The translations under genes were made by a program, and so were the position numbers. The notes beneath the pieces are model-generated. The model did no database searches. It was not told the DNA's origin and saw nothing but the letters and a program-made list of their open reading frames with translations. This document shows positions 17,235 through 25,978 of a stretch of 64,000 nt of DNA, piece after piece. Source of the stretch: Aquidulcibacter sp. Its GTDB lineage: Bacteria; Pseudomonadota; Alphaproteobacteria; Caulobacterales; Aquidulcibacteraceae. Positions within the stretch are counted from its first letter, which is position 1, and each line of letters opens with the position of its first letter. Location: positions 1-64,000 of the forward strand of contig JAPZTJ010000038.1 in the NCBI GenBank assembly GCA_027532555.1, given 5' to 3'.

Positions 17235-18032
17235 TCAGTGGGCAAAAAACATCAAAGACCGATACAAATTTGACTTCCAATAGTCCCAGTCATGGCCACC
17301 TGGCAGCTCCTCATAGGTGTGGGCGATGCCGGCGCTTTCCATTTTTTGATGTAAGACGCGATTGGCTGCTAAGAGTTGATCGCGCGTACCGCAATCAAAG
17401 CGGATGCGTGGCAAGGACCCTTTGGCTCCTTCTAAAGCAGCGAACACATCTTGATCGAAGGCTTGCGAACTCCAGCCGTCTGTTGTCTCTTCGATAAGGC
17501 TGGCGAGTTGGTTTATATGGGTCGCCGACGAATGGGCGCTGATCGCCTTAAAGAGGCTGGGATATTTCGCACCGAGACGGAGCGCTGCAAAGCCACCCAT
17601 CGACAGCCCAGCAAGATAGCGCGGCGAAGCTGGACTACAAGCATTTGCCAATTGGTAGACGATCGTTGGAACTTCCTCGACAATCCATTGCTCATAATCA
17701 GCATCCGTATGCGGAATATATCCGGAGCCGTCGCCCCAAAGGCCATCTGACGGCATCAAGAGCACCATGGGCGGGATCAGTTTTTGCGCTATCAAGGCCC
17801 GGGCAGTCAGGTGCGCTTCACCTTTGAAAGCCCAGGCCCAATGCGAGCCATAAACACCATGCAGCAGGGTAACGATTGGCATCAATGTTCCCTCTTCCAC
17901 ATCTTCAGGCACGAATGCAGTCACATCCGCCCGTCGACCTAATGCCTTGCTTTTGACTGTTATATGGGAAAGGCCTTTTGGATCAGCGATCAGCTCGGCG
18001 CGTTCAAAGGTCCTAAACATGAGATCGACCAT
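17235..18032 (-). CDS. Esterase D-type alpha/beta hydrolase
   Basis: This enzyme of about 265 residues belongs to the putative esterase (esterase D/feruloyl esterase) family. The nucleophile elbow GLSMGGFAAL, an oxyanion region LLHGVYGSHWAW, the acid region RFDCGTRDQLL and a final His in PGGHDWDYW complete the catalytic set. No signal peptide is seen, so it is likely cytoplasmic. ATG 18032 overlaps the end of the dehydrogenase gene; ATG 18020 is an alternative. It may free acyl groups from glycosides or act on a formyl/acyl thiol, given its place after an alcohol dehydrogenase. Confidence 0.85.
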   Translation of the reverse strand: MVDLMFRTFERAELIADPKGLSHITVKSKALGRRADVTAFVPEDVEEGTLMPIVTLLHGVYGSHWAWAFKGEAHLTARALIAQKLIPPMVLLMPSDGLWGDGSGYIPHTDADYEQWIVEEVPTIVYQLANACSPASPRYLAGLSMGGFAALRLGAKYPSLFKAISAHSSATHINQLASLIEETTDGWSSQAFDQDVFAALEGAKGSLPRIRFDCGTRDQLLAANRVLHQKMESAGIAHTYEELPGGHDWDYWKSNLYRSLMFFAH

Positions 18033-19155
18033 TCTCAAAGATAACAACGCCTTTGGCCGTGCGCCCAGCTAACATATCGTCAATTGCCGCACCCAAGGTC
18101 TCCAAGCGATAGGTTTTGGTGATCATGGATGGCAGATCAAGGGCGCCTTCGACCGCCCAGCGCATGAGGCGCGGGAAATCTCGGTCCGGTTCGCAGCCCC
18201 CATAGAGCGGTGTCACATAGCGCTTATCCCACCAGAACCAAGGCATGGGCACCTCAACGGGTCCATGTGCACCGCTGACTTGAACCGCCATCCCACCATT
18301 GCGTACCAGTCGCAAAGGTAGGAAGGCCAATGCTGCAACCCCGGTTGCCTCAAAGGCGAAATCCACCCCACGTCCAGCGGTCAAAGCCTTAGTCTGAGAG
18401 ATAAGCTGATCATGACCTGCATCAGAAGGACTGGCGAGAATCAAGTCAGTTGCCCCCATATGCTTGGCACGGTCCAAACTATCCTGACGCAAATCGATCG
18501 CGATAATCTTGGTGACGCCAGCCAAGCGCGCACCCTGCACTACCGATAGGCCGACGCCACCGCAGCCGACAATCGCGAGACTGTCACCGGGCTTAGGTTG
18601 CGCAATATTTAAGACTGAGCCGACACCCGTCATCACACCGCAGCCAAGAATACACGCCTGCTCTAACGGGATTTCGGGCAGAAGTGGTGTCACAGCGGAG
18701 CGACGCACCAGCGTAAACTCAGCAAACGTCCCCAGGTTAAAGGCGCGCTCAATCGACTTGCCTTGCCACATCGTGTGTTCTTGGCCAGCTCGGCTTGAAC
18801 CCAAAGTCAGAGGGTCAATTCCATGCGAACGCTCGCAAATATTTGCGTGCCCGGTTTCACATTGCTTGCACTGACCACAAGGTATAGCCCAGTTGAGCAA
18901 AACCGGCGTGCCAACAGCCAGGTCGCGGACATCCGGGCCAATCGCCTCAACCCAACCTGCCCCCTCATGCCCAGCGACCAATGGTCCGTCCCACGACAAT
19001 GAGGCATAATCGGTATGGCAAACCCCGGCTGCGCCCATGGCAACCCGGACTTCATCGCCAATGGGTGCGCGGACTGTCACGCTATCGAGTACAAATCCAC
19101 CTTGGCCATCTGTAATGGCGGCAAGGCCAGTGCGGGGCGCATTCCTAGCACTCAT
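18013..19155 (-). CDS. Zinc-dependent alcohol dehydrogenase
   Basis: This 380-residue medium-chain dehydrogenase has the catalytic zinc site (GVCHTDYASL, then GHEGAGWVEAIG), the structural four-Cys zinc loop (CGQCKQCETGHANIC) and the NAD-binding GCGGVGLSVVQGARLAGV. It resembles class III-like alcohol dehydrogenases that oxidise aromatic or aliphatic alcohols. It overlaps the dioxygenase gene upstream by 4 bp and the esterase downstream, so the three are probably translated together. The substrate is not evident. Confidence 0.93.
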   Translation of the reverse strand: MSARNAPRTGLAAITDGQGGFVLDSVTVRAPIGDEVRVAMGAAGVCHTDYASLSWDGPLVAGHEGAGWVEAIGPDVRDLAVGTPVLLNWAIPCGQCKQCETGHANICERSHGIDPLTLGSSRAGQEHTMWQGKSIERAFNLGTFAEFTLVRRSAVTPLLPEIPLEQACILGCGVMTGVGSVLNIAQPKPGDSLAIVGCGGVGLSVVQGARLAGVTKIIAIDLRQDSLDRAKHMGATDLILASPSDAGHDQLISQTKALTAGRGVDFAFEATGVAALAFLPLRLVRNGGMAVQVSGAHGPVEVPMPWFWWDKRYVTPLYGGCEPDRDFPRLMRWAVEGALDLPSMITKTYRLETLGAAIDDMLAGRTAKGVVIFENGRSHV

Positions 19156-19976
19156 GCTGCGCGCTCAAAAATCACTGGGTTCTTTGGTGTTTGAATGACG
19201 TCACCGATCCGGGCACCCGGGCACCATTTTGCCCAATCACCCTCCTGAATGGCATTGGTGGGGTTTTGCAGGACCATATCCACATCCATGTAGATCACCG
19301 TCATCACGCTACGAGGGCTTTGGGAGACATTGGGTCCAGCCTTATGAAACGTCCAACCCAAATGGAAACTAACATCACCCAGTTCATAAGAATTTTGAAC
19401 GAAAGGAAATCTACGGGATTCCATCATCGCGGTAATTGCGGCTTCGCTTTCGTCGGAAATACCAAGGTCACGGCCAAAGGCTTCATGTTGGCTGCCAGCA
19501 TAAAAGCTAAGGGGACCCATCTGAATGGGAACGTCTTGCAAAGGAATCCAAGCGGTAACGGTGCGGTCGCTGGAGAGCGGCCAATAATATTGATCGGCAT
19601 GTGCTGGCGTAATACCACCACCTGGCTCCTTATAAAGCGATTGATCATGATAAAGGCGCACGCCCCGTACACCCAACAACTCTGCGGCGATCCGGCCCAA
19701 TGCCTTTCCCATCACGAAGGATTTGACCCGCTCGCTCTGCTCCCACAAATTCATGACTTGTAGAAAGGCGCGATCATAAGTCGTGCGCTCTTCTAAGGGC
19801 TTTGTCTGGGTCGAAAGCGCGATCGTCAATCGTGTGATTTCCCGGCCATAGTCGGCTAGAACGTCGGGGGGCAGAACGGATTTCAGATGAATAAAGCCAT
19901 CCTGCTCAAACTGGCGAATGTGCTCAGGAGTAAGGCTAAAAGGGCGGTCAAGTTCACCATCGAGAGCAAGGGTCAT
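19152..19976 (-). CDS. Phytanoyl-CoA dioxygenase family protein
   Basis: This 274-residue Fe(II)/2-oxoglutarate oxygenase (PhyH family) has a facial triad in PAHADQYYWP (HxD) and a distal His in TFHKAGPN, followed by an Arg likely to bind 2-oxoglutarate. FEQDGFIHLKSVL at the N-terminus is typical. It probably hydroxylates a small molecule that is then passed to the coupled dehydrogenase and esterase. It starts 17 bp after the GH13 gene. Confidence 0.9.
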   Translation of the reverse strand: MTLALDGELDRPFSLTPEHIRQFEQDGFIHLKSVLPPDVLADYGREITRLTIALSTQTKPLEERTTYDRAFLQVMNLWEQSERVKSFVMGKALGRIAAELLGVRGVRLYHDQSLYKEPGGGITPAHADQYYWPLSSDRTVTAWIPLQDVPIQMGPLSFYAGSQHEAFGRDLGISDESEAAITAMMESRRFPFVQNSYELGDVSFHLGWTFHKAGPNVSQSPRSVMTVIYMDVDMVLQNPTNAIQEGDWAKWCPGARIGDVIQTPKNPVIFERAA

Positions 19977-19993
19977 GATTGGAATCCTTGGTT

Positions 19994-21601
19994 TTAAAGC
20001 GGGTTTAGAGAGATCAGAAAGGCGGAAACCGGTCCGAGGGTGACCTCATCCTCGGCAATTAGAACACCACCGACGGCCAAATCCGGTTGTTTTTGGCTCT
20101 TGAACAAGCCGGGGATTGTGCGAGTCTCACCGGAGAAATTGAAGCCGGCAAGGCAAGAAGCTTCACCCAATGAGCGCGAAAAAATGAGGCAGGCCTCATC
20201 CTCATAAAGCACGCTAAAGCCTCCAAGACGCAAAGCTGGGTTCGACTGCCGAAACGAAATGGCGCTTTGGGCAAAAGCCAAAACCGAAACTGGGTCCTTT
20301 GATTGTATGTCCACGCTTAGATCTCTGTGCGCTTCAATAATCGGGAGCCAGGGCTTTACGGTGGAAAAGCCTAGGTTTTCCTCATCATGCGACCAAGGCA
20401 GTACGGTACGGCATCCATCCCGGCCCTTGTTTGCGGGCCAATTCGCAAGGCCCAACGGGTCGCGCAAATCCTCATAGGCTAACTCAGCTTGGGTCAGACC
20501 CAGTTCCTCGCCTTGGTAAAGAAAGATTGTGCCGCGCAGGGAAACCAACAACGCCAGAGCAAACTGAGCAAGTTGGTGTGTGGGTGCATCAAGTTTCCAG
20601 CGGCTGACGACGCGGGCACAGTCATGATTGCTAAGCGCCCAAGACGGCCAAGCAATTGCGCCCGCTCCTGTTGTCCAAGGCTGCATCGCGTCGTGAAAAT
20701 GTTGTGGGTCGGCTCGGTCGCTCAATAATTGAAATGAATACGCCGTATGCAGACGATCTGTGCCAGCCGTGTATTCAATCATCCGGGTAAGGTTATCATC
20801 TGAGCCGATTTCACCGACAACAAAGGCCCCCGGATAAAGGTCCAGAAGCGCCCGAATCTGCTTCAAGAAGGGAAGGTTTTCAGGCTGGCAGACGTTGTAG
20901 ATATGCCGCTGCATCGTGGCAGGAGTGTCTCCTAACTTCGGCGGGTTATTTCGTAGCGCTTTGTCGTGGAAATAATAATTGACGGTATCAAGCCGGAAAC
21001 CATCAACGCCGCGATCTAACCAAAAACGCCCGACAGCTAAAATTGCTTCTTGAACTTCAGAACAATGGAAATTGAGGTCTGGCATCTGAGGCAGGAAATT
21101 GTGGAGGTAGTATTGCCCCCGCCTTGGCTCCCACGTCCAAGTGCCTCCACCCATCCAGCTTTGCCAATTCGTTGGGCAGGATCCATCGGGCAAAGGGTCA
21201 GCCCAAACAAACCAATCCGCCTTCGGGTTTGTGCGACTTAGACGACTTTCCTGAAACCAGGGATGCTCGTGCGCTGTATGGGACCATACTTGATCGATTA
21301 TGACCTTAAGGCCAAGCGCATGCGCGCGAGAAATCAGCGCATCGAACTCTGCCATGGTGCCAAACATGGGATCTACAGCACAATGGTCACAGACATCATA
21401 CCCAAAATCACGCTGGGGTGAGGGAAAAAAAGGCGAGAGCCAAATCCCGTCAACGCCCAACCCCGCCACATAGCCGAGTTTCGAGGTTATTCCACGCAGG
21501 TCCCCAATCCCATCGCCGTTGGAGTCAGCAAAGCTGCGGGGATAAATTTGATAGAGCGTGGCACCGCGCCACCAATCAGGATCAGAAGAGTGCGTCGTCA
21601 A
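19994..21601 (-). CDS. GH13 alpha-glucosidase
   Basis: This 535-residue cytoplasmic enzyme of the alpha-amylase superfamily starts WWRGATLYQIYPRSFADSNG. Conserved regions are VIIDQVWSHT (region I), GVDGFRLDTVNYY with the nucleophile Asp (II), VVGEIGSDDNLT with the acid/base Glu (III) and ALSNHDCARVVSR (IV). It should hydrolyse maltose-, isomaltose- or sucrose-like glucosides. It is first in a five-gene minus-strand run to the GH92 gene. No sugar regulator or transporter adjoins it. Confidence 0.93.
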   Translation of the reverse strand: MTTHSSDPDWWRGATLYQIYPRSFADSNGDGIGDLRGITSKLGYVAGLGVDGIWLSPFFPSPQRDFGYDVCDHCAVDPMFGTMAEFDALISRAHALGLKVIIDQVWSHTAHEHPWFQESRLSRTNPKADWFVWADPLPDGSCPTNWQSWMGGGTWTWEPRRGQYYLHNFLPQMPDLNFHCSEVQEAILAVGRFWLDRGVDGFRLDTVNYYFHDKALRNNPPKLGDTPATMQRHIYNVCQPENLPFLKQIRALLDLYPGAFVVGEIGSDDNLTRMIEYTAGTDRLHTAYSFQLLSDRADPQHFHDAMQPWTTGAGAIAWPSWALSNHDCARVVSRWKLDAPTHQLAQFALALLVSLRGTIFLYQGEELGLTQAELAYEDLRDPLGLANWPANKGRDGCRTVLPWSHDEENLGFSTVKPWLPIIEAHRDLSVDIQSKDPVSVLAFAQSAISFRQSNPALRLGGFSVLYEDEACLIFSRSLGEASCLAGFNFSGETRTIPGLFKSQKQPDLAVGGVLIAEDEVTLGPVSAFLISLNPL

Positions 21602-21947
21602 GTTAATATCTCTGGGACTAGCTTATGCCCTTTGCCAAGCAAGGTTCGAGTTTAGAGTTGAAATGGTTTTTTTGTCGCAAGTGATCGCATCACCAAGGAC
21701 GCGAAAAACTATCCCGTTTTCACCCTCTCGAGAAAGTGTGGCGCGTTTGCCAGAATGGGGATTTAGGTTGAGGGTATTTGTAATGGGCGAGACAATAAGG
21801 TCGAGAGAAAAATCTTAGGGAGCGATTGATCTGCCAAAAGCAGGTCTCTGGTTACAGAAATGGGCGATTTCATTGCGCTTGTTTACAATGTAGAGGACTA
21901 GTTCACCAATTTGTGTTTATGTGAGGAGTGCTTTAGCAGGTTGGTAA
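21602..21947. other. Non-coding gap between GH13 and TadG-like genes
   Basis: About 345 bp of fairly AT-rich sequence hold no supported gene. A short inverted repeat GTGAT-CGC-ATCAC (21681-21693) could be an operator for the GH13 operon, but it is too short to assign. The stretch presumably holds divergent promoters. Confidence 0.4.
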
Positions 21948-22010
21948 CTGGTTCTGCTTTGGTCGTCGAGAGGAAGAGCTAAGCGACGCGGCGAACGCGG
22001 CAATCTTGTC

Positions 22011-23195
22011 GTGATCACCGGCTTGATGGCGATCCCTTTATCGATGATCGTTGTGATGACGCTTGAGATGGTTTCCCTCTCAAACGAAAGATCCCGCATG
22101 CAGGCAGCAGTAGACGCCGCGGCCCTAGCTGGCGCTCGCGAATTGGCGGTTGCCGGTGGTGCAGCCCGGGATGCAAGCGGCTTCGCGGAGGCATTCGCTT
22201 TAAATCAGGTCACGGACCTTGCTCCGCGTGTATCTATGAACTTCACTGCCAGCCAAACGGTAAATGGATTTCAGGTTTCCGGTGTTGGTCTTCGGGCGTC
22301 CTTCTTCGGCAATATGGTTCCACCTGGGGGCTTTAAGATCGAAGTTAGTGCTATTGCCGAATCTCTTAATCAGCAGCCCCTATGTATTTTGGCCCTTCCA
22401 GAAACGGAAGTTCCTATAGGCCTAAGCGCCATCAGCAACAGCAGCATTCAAGCAGATAACTGCCTGGTGCATTCAAACCGCGACATGCTGACAAGAGACA
22501 ACGCAGCCATACGAGCAGGCACCATTCAAGCATTCGGGACTGCCACCGGAACTGGCTATGCTCCTGCCGCAAATAATGGTGCTCTAACCGTGAATGACCC
22601 GTTCCATGGCAGGAACATAAGACGCAGCGGTGTTTGCAACACCCTGAATCCGGTTCCACTCGTAGTCACGGGGAACTCTTCCGAATCGCTCGCGGCGGCA
22701 GTCCACACGAGGAACATTATCGTTAGTGGCAATGCTACTTTGATACTCCAGCCGGGAGAGCATTATTTCTGCCGAGAGCTACGAGTGAGAGGAAACGCCA
22801 CTTTGCGTGGGGATAACCTTGTGCTGATCTTTGATGAGGCGGGAACCTTCAGTGCAGCCGATAACTCCGCCATTTCCCTGACTGGCAGAACGTCCGGCGA
22901 TTGGGCGGGCTTCGTGATCGTAGCCACTCGAGACAATTTAGACGATATGGAAATCTCCTCCAGCTCAGTCGATAAGCTTTTGGGTACCATCTATGTGCCC
23001 GAAGCGACCGTGGTAATTGATGCCGCCGGTTCGGTGGCCGAGGAGTCTAAGTGGAGCGTTGTTGTCGCCAAGGAGATCAAGTTGGACAAGAATGCGAGGC
23101 TCGTCATCAACACAGATTATGCTGGGTCAGGTGTTCCCGTCCCTGCTGGCGTGGGCAATAATGCCGGTCCAGGAGGTCTTCGGCTGAAGCAGTAA
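22011..23195 (+). CDS. TadG-like pilus/secretion-associated protein, copy 1 (5' end unclear)
   Basis: The protein has an N-terminal membrane segment followed by ERSRMQAAVDAAALAGAREL, the signature of Tad/DUF2134 proteins linked to Flp pilus systems, then a long extracytoplasmic part with repeated polar strands (SGNATLILQPGEHYFCRELR, then DNLVLIFDEAGTF). It is a tandem paralogue of the next gene. The frame stays open upstream to 21948 and encodes a basic stretch (RGRAKRRGERGNLVV) that aligns with the N-terminus of copy 2, but has no ATG, GTG or TTG. The first usable start is GTG 22011, which cuts the basic anchor. The 5' end may be damaged or use an unusual start. Confidence 0.7.
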   Translation: MITGLMAIPLSMIVVMTLEMVSLSNERSRMQAAVDAAALAGARELAVAGGAARDASGFAEAFALNQVTDLAPRVSMNFTASQTVNGFQVSGVGLRASFFGNMVPPGGFKIEVSAIAESLNQQPLCILALPETEVPIGLSAISNSSIQADNCLVHSNRDMLTRDNAAIRAGTIQAFGTATGTGYAPAANNGALTVNDPFHGRNIRRSGVCNTLNPVPLVVTGNSSESLAAAVHTRNIIVSGNATLILQPGEHYFCRELRVRGNATLRGDNLVLIFDEAGTFSAADNSAISLTGRTSGDWAGFVIVATRDNLDDMEISSSSVDKLLGTIYVPEATVVIDAAGSVAEESKWSVVVAKEIKLDKNARLVINTDYAGSGVPVPAGVGNNAGPGGLRLKQ

Positions 23196-23306
23196 AGCCG
23201 CTGTGCTGAAAAGGATGAGTCTTTCAATCCCCGTCCGGGCCCATTCAGACCATTAACAAACTAGCAATTTACCTACTCTAAAGTAACATCATCTTCCTGT
23301 GCATTT

Positions 23307-24587
23307 GTGAGTACTCGCACGCTCAACAAAGGCCAGACGGGTTTGACCCATCATTCACGGATTGAACGCAAACGCCAGCGAGGTCAGTTGGCTGTCATCA
23401 CCGGCTTGATCGCCCTACCGCTTGGTATGATTGTCGCCATGTCGGTCGAGTTGGTTGCTTTGAATTCAGAGCGCGCCCGTATGCAAGCCGCCGTGGATGC
23501 GGCTGCCCTTGCGGGCGCAAGTCAACTTGCCGTTTCAGGCAATTTGGCCAAGCCATCCTTTGAGTATGCAAAAGATTTTGCGCGCCATCAATTGCAGGAC
23601 CTCTCGCCTCGGCTCAAAATGACGTTTACTGCACAGCAGGATCAAAGCGGTGGTTTCGTTGTTGATGCAATCGGCTCTAGGGACTCTTTTTTTGGTAACC
23701 TTGTCCCACCAGGAGGTTTCACAATCCGCGTCAAGGCGATTGCCGAAACCTTGAGCCAGCAACCTTTATGCATCGCCGGCATGCAAAATAGCCATCGCGG
23801 GGTAAGCATAGAGGCAAACGCCACCAGCGCTATCCAAGCTCAGAATTGCCTGATCCACGCGAATGGGGAAATTCAAACGCGGCAAAGCGGAACAATTCAG
23901 GCTGGTGCGATCCGGTCCACCGGCACGGCGAGCGGTACTGGGTTTGCACCTGCGGCGCATTCAGGGGCATTGCCAGTCTCAGACCCATTTAGAGATCGAA
24001 GCATCGACCGCTGTACCACATGTCGTTTTGGACGGCTAGACTCTGTCAGATTATACGGTGAAAGGGGCCACTTTGCGCTCTTGCCTGGTATACATCGAGA
24101 GAAGATCGTCGTTTCTGGTGTTGCAGCCTTGTTGCTATTGCCAGGGCAGCACACATTCTGTGCAGGACTAACCGTGCAGGACAAGTCTCGAATGTTCGGG
24201 GATGATGTTGTGCTGGTTTTTGACGAAGGGTCCCTTGTGGCTAAGGACAATGCAAACATCAGAATAAGCGGGCGGAAAGTGGGCCCTTGGGCGGGATTTG
24301 TTGTGGTTTCACGACGCGAGAACGACGATGAAATGAGGATTTCTTCGAGCGCGGTCGATCAGCTATTGGGGACCATTTATCTGCCAGGTTCGGATTTGAT
24401 CGTTAATGCTTCCGGCAAGGTTGCCGAAGCGTCAAATTGGAGTGTGATTGTGGCCAAAAGGGTCATTACGGACAGAAACGGCGGGTTGACTATCAATAGC
24501 AATTATCACGGATCTGGCGTGCCAGTTCCAGTTGGCGTGGGAAAAAGCGCCATCTCGCAAAAATCGAGCGCGCGACTTAAACAATAG
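23307..24587 (+). CDS. TadG-like pilus/secretion-associated protein, copy 2
   Basis: This 426-residue protein has a basic N-terminus (RIERKRQRGQLAV), one membrane helix (about 30-50), the Tad signature ERARMQAAVDAAALAGASQL and a long extracytoplasmic domain matching copy 1 throughout (SAIQAQNCLIHANGEIQTRQ, and ISSSAVDQLLGTIYLPGSDL). It starts at GTG 23307. Tad domain proteins with one helix are thought to assist Flp pilus biogenesis or to sit in the envelope. No tad ATPase or prepilin peptidase is nearby, so the partner system must be elsewhere. Confidence 0.82.
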   Translation: MSTRTLNKGQTGLTHHSRIERKRQRGQLAVITGLIALPLGMIVAMSVELVALNSERARMQAAVDAAALAGASQLAVSGNLAKPSFEYAKDFARHQLQDLSPRLKMTFTAQQDQSGGFVVDAIGSRDSFFGNLVPPGGFTIRVKAIAETLSQQPLCIAGMQNSHRGVSIEANATSAIQAQNCLIHANGEIQTRQSGTIQAGAIRSTGTASGTGFAPAAHSGALPVSDPFRDRSIDRCTTCRFGRLDSVRLYGERGHFALLPGIHREKIVVSGVAALLLLPGQHTFCAGLTVQDKSRMFGDDVVLVFDEGSLVAKDNANIRISGRKVGPWAGFVVVSRRENDDEMRISSSAVDQLLGTIYLPGSDLIVNASGKVAEASNWSVIVAKRVITDRNGGLTINSNYHGSGVPVPVGVGKSAISQKSSARLKQ

Positions 24588-24856
24588 AGCCCATCCTACA
24601 TTCTTGAAGCTGGTTGAAGGTAAGTGAATAGCGGAAACTGTGGTCCAGACACACCTAGAAAACGACTGTTTTCCTACGGAAAATTAACCAAGCTTTTGTC
24701 TTTTATTTGTTTCGCACTGTAGAAATGCCCGTTTTTGCCATTTAAATGTCACTTTTCAGAAAGTTTTATCGAATTACTTATCACGTCTTTCACCCAATGT
24801 TACTAATGAGAATGCCTGAGAAATCGCGTCAAAAAGCATTTTAAACAGGCCCGCCA
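24588..24856. other. AT-rich non-coding gap
   Basis: About 270 bp between the second TadG-like gene and the next open frame are AT-rich and hold no supported gene or clear terminator. They may contain the promoter of the hypothetical gene at 24857. Confidence 0.4.
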
Positions 24857-25969
24857 ATGTCAGGGATACGTAATTTAGCTGCGCTAGCAAACTCGGCATC
24901 ATCCAGTCGAGTGCTAAACTTGAATCTGGTCGCGAAGCGCTACTCGGATGATCCAATGCGCAAAACGGCTCCGCTTTTTACGGATGATCTCCTAAACCGA
25001 GCAATTCTCGTGAAGCATCGACTTCGTCGGGACGAAGCTTATCTTCTGCCGAATTCCCCATCTGTCGCGACGAAAATTATTTTCCCGCTCGACTTTGACA
25101 ATCTGGAAATGGGTGGGCGCTCAATTTTTGTGAACCAGAAAGGATTTCGGCAAGCTATTTGCGATTTGGTTGGCGATCGTGAACTAGAGCTTGAAAGGGA
25201 CTTTTTGGTCTTGAGCTTGTTGAATGACCTGCCCTCGCTCGACCCATTTTTGGTTCGCGAACAATTGCGCCGCCACCATCACCAGCCAGCGGACTGTTAT
25301 TTCTCCATATCGCCCTCCGACTCCAGCCGTATGCAAAGCTTCACCAGCGCTGAGATGGCCCCGCTAATCCGTATGGCTTTTCAAACCACGAATGGTAGCG
25401 GTGGCATGGTTGGCAAGCTGGCCGACGCGCTCTTGTCCGCAAATGCCGACGCGCGCCTCGACCCCTTGCGCGCGACGCTAGGTTTACATGGTGAGCAGTT
25501 CACCCAAGGCATCTTCAGCTGGAAGGGTTTCATTTATTATAAATGGCAATTCTCGGAGATGATCCAAAGCTTAATCCGCGTCACCCAAGAGATCGATCAG
25601 ATTAGGCCGTCGGGACGAAAGGATGCATCCACGCGCGAGGAAATCCGCATTCTCAAAGCCTCGATCCGCAACCGGATCCGCGAAGCGGCTCGCAATTGCA
25701 GCAGGGTTCTGGCGGTCTATGACGATGCATTTGCCGACCTTGTTCATCGTGGCAACACAGCAGCCTTCCGCAAGTTCCTATTGGAGGCCCCTGTTTTCTT
25801 CATAGACCTTGGTTATTCAATGGGCGTGATCTCGCACATCTCTTCATTCTGGAGCTTTCGCTTTAAAGGCGGTGCGGCGAACTTGCCGACATCAGAAGAA
25901 TTCCTCGAGATATTGGTCGAGTTCGAGACAGGACTTGCCCCGCGCCAATCGCACGCTCAGCCTTGGTAG
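24857..25969 (+). CDS. Conserved-looking hypothetical protein
   Basis: This 370-residue protein was not recognised. It has no signal peptide and no clear membrane helix until a mildly hydrophobic APVFFIDLGYSMGVI near residue 318. It is rich in Arg and has an acidic/basic helical middle section (ASTREEIRILKASIRNRIRE near 255). Codon use looks like its neighbours and the frame is long, so it is probably real. The ATG at 24857 lacks a strong ribosome binding site, and MRKTAP at residue 34 is an alternative start. It converges on maeB with 9 bp between. Confidence 0.6.
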   Translation: MSGIRNLAALANSASSSRVLNLNLVAKRYSDDPMRKTAPLFTDDLLNRAILVKHRLRRDEAYLLPNSPSVATKIIFPLDFDNLEMGGRSIFVNQKGFRQAICDLVGDRELELERDFLVLSLLNDLPSLDPFLVREQLRRHHHQPADCYFSISPSDSSRMQSFTSAEMAPLIRMAFQTTNGSGGMVGKLADALLSANADARLDPLRATLGLHGEQFTQGIFSWKGFIYYKWQFSEMIQSLIRVTQEIDQIRPSGRKDASTREEIRILKASIRNRIREAARNCSRVLAVYDDAFADLVHRGNTAAFRKFLLEAPVFFIDLGYSMGVISHISSFWSFRFKGGAANLPTSEEFLEILVEFETGLAPRQSHAQPW

Positions 25970-25978
25970 AAGCTCAGT

